From: Moraxella sp. | Lineage (GTDB): Bacteria > Pseudomonadota > Gammaproteobacteria > Pseudomonadales > Moraxellaceae | Assembly (NCBI GenBank): GCA_030525705.1 | Contig: JAUNEE010000003.1 | Location: forward strand, 1-58,937 | Direction: 5' to 3' | Length of the DNA: 58,937 bases | Part shown: positions 58,765 to 58,937 of the stretch, piece by piece | Layout of the letters: each line of letters opens with the position of its first letter | Position numbering within the stretch: position 1 is the first letter of the stretch | Made by a program: the position numbers and the translations under genes | Notes under the pieces: generated by a model | What the model saw: the letters and a program-made list of their open reading frames with translations, nothing else | What the model was told of the DNA's origin: nothing | Database searches by the model: none

Positions 58765-58792
58765 GTAGGGGCGAATTGCAATTCGCCCTTAC
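58765..58792. repeat. 28-bp palindromic repeat
   Basis: GTAGGGGCGAATTG (58765-58778) pairs with 58779-58792 over 14 bp with one G-T pair. The inner 20 bp (58769-58788) are a perfect palindrome. It resembles the short GTAGGGGCGAATNNNNATTCGCCC-type intergenic repeat seen in several bacteria. It lies between rtcB and the small basic gene. Confidence 0.7.
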
Positions 58793-58836
58793 AATTTTAC
58801 GCCAAATTTATTAAAACAAATAATACAATCAACCAT

Positions 58837-58937
58837 TCACCCCTTAATACACATCACTTGTCTTAATGTATGGACGACTTCCACCAAATCATTTTGATTT
58901 GCCATTACTTCATCAATGTCTTTATACGCCATTGGGA
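58837..58937 (-). CDS. rtcB: RNA-splicing ligase RtcB, C-terminal end (partial)
   Basis: Only the last 33 codons are inside the window, reading AYKDIDEVMANQNDLVEVVH and ending VMCIKG before a TGA at 58837-58839. RtcB joins RNA 2',3'-cyclic phosphate ends to 5'-OH ends using GTP and manganese; the terminal AYKDIDxVMxxQxDLVExVHTL...G is highly conserved and includes residues close to the active site. The rest lies beyond the window edge. Confidence 0.88.
   Translation of the reverse strand, partial: PMAYKDIDEVMANQNDLVEVVHTLRQVMCIKG

Overview
The window looks like chromosomal DNA of a Moraxella-type gammaproteobacterium (Moraxellaceae). This rests on gene content and order (prmA - DUF3426 zinc-ribbon gene - fis - purH; argS - SPOR gene; tRNA-Trp - secE - nusG - rplKAJL - rpoBC; a MoxR/DUF58 membrane operon; a FhaC/FHA two-partner secretion locus like the Moraxella Mha proteins) and on the moderate G+C content. 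The species assignment is an inference from memory of gene order, not from a search.

Layout. 1-626: 3' end of valS. 640-1921: an AT-rich accessory pocket with a HEPN/abortive-infection-like gene and a small gene that appears frameshifted. 1956-5459: a histone-deacetylase-like hydrolase, divergent from PBP1b (mrcB). 5808-9933: prmA, DUF3426 gene, fis and purH on the plus strand. 9987-10444: a noncoding stretch with a large inverted-repeat element. 10511-12801: ppiD and hupB. 13251-14469: a coiled-coil, tail-anchored protein and ndk. 14499-19160: phoBR, then argS with a SPOR-domain gene. 19376-22056: a DUF2788 membrane protein and the cmoA - yqhA-like - cmoB wobble-uridine operon. 22303-34788: the transcription/translation block, read on the minus strand as tRNA-Trp, secE, nusG, rplK, rplA, rplJ, rplL, rpoB, rpoC, with an L10 leader and two internal terminator hairpins. 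34863-42182: a tightly overlapping seven-gene membrane operon (RDD, SpoIIM-like, multi-TM, DUF4129, DUF4350, MoxR, DUF58).

42376-43158 is a graveyard: a decayed dinJ/yafQ-type toxin-antitoxin pair followed by a 205-bp element with IS-like terminal inverted repeats. 43227-45011 is an M24 aminopeptidase P. 45136-52806 is a contact-dependent inhibition (CDI) module in the order cdiA - cdiI candidate - cdiB. The 1803-residue CdiA has a VENN boundary followed by 200 residues of unrecognised toxin region, and a small membrane-anchored immunity candidate overlaps its stop codon by 4 bp. 52941-56066 carries an Ala/Glu-rich anchored protein, lnt and corC. 56225-58937 carries an unknown membrane protein, a YcgN-type cysteine-cluster protein, an intact dinJ/yafQ toxin-antitoxin pair, a small basic protein, a palindromic repeat and the C-terminus of rtcB at the window edge.

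Most of the window is conserved housekeeping DNA. The accessory material worth attention is the CDI toxin/immunity pair, the HEPN gene with its broken neighbour, the decayed toxin-antitoxin pair with the MITE-like element, and two unexplained structured noncoding segments.
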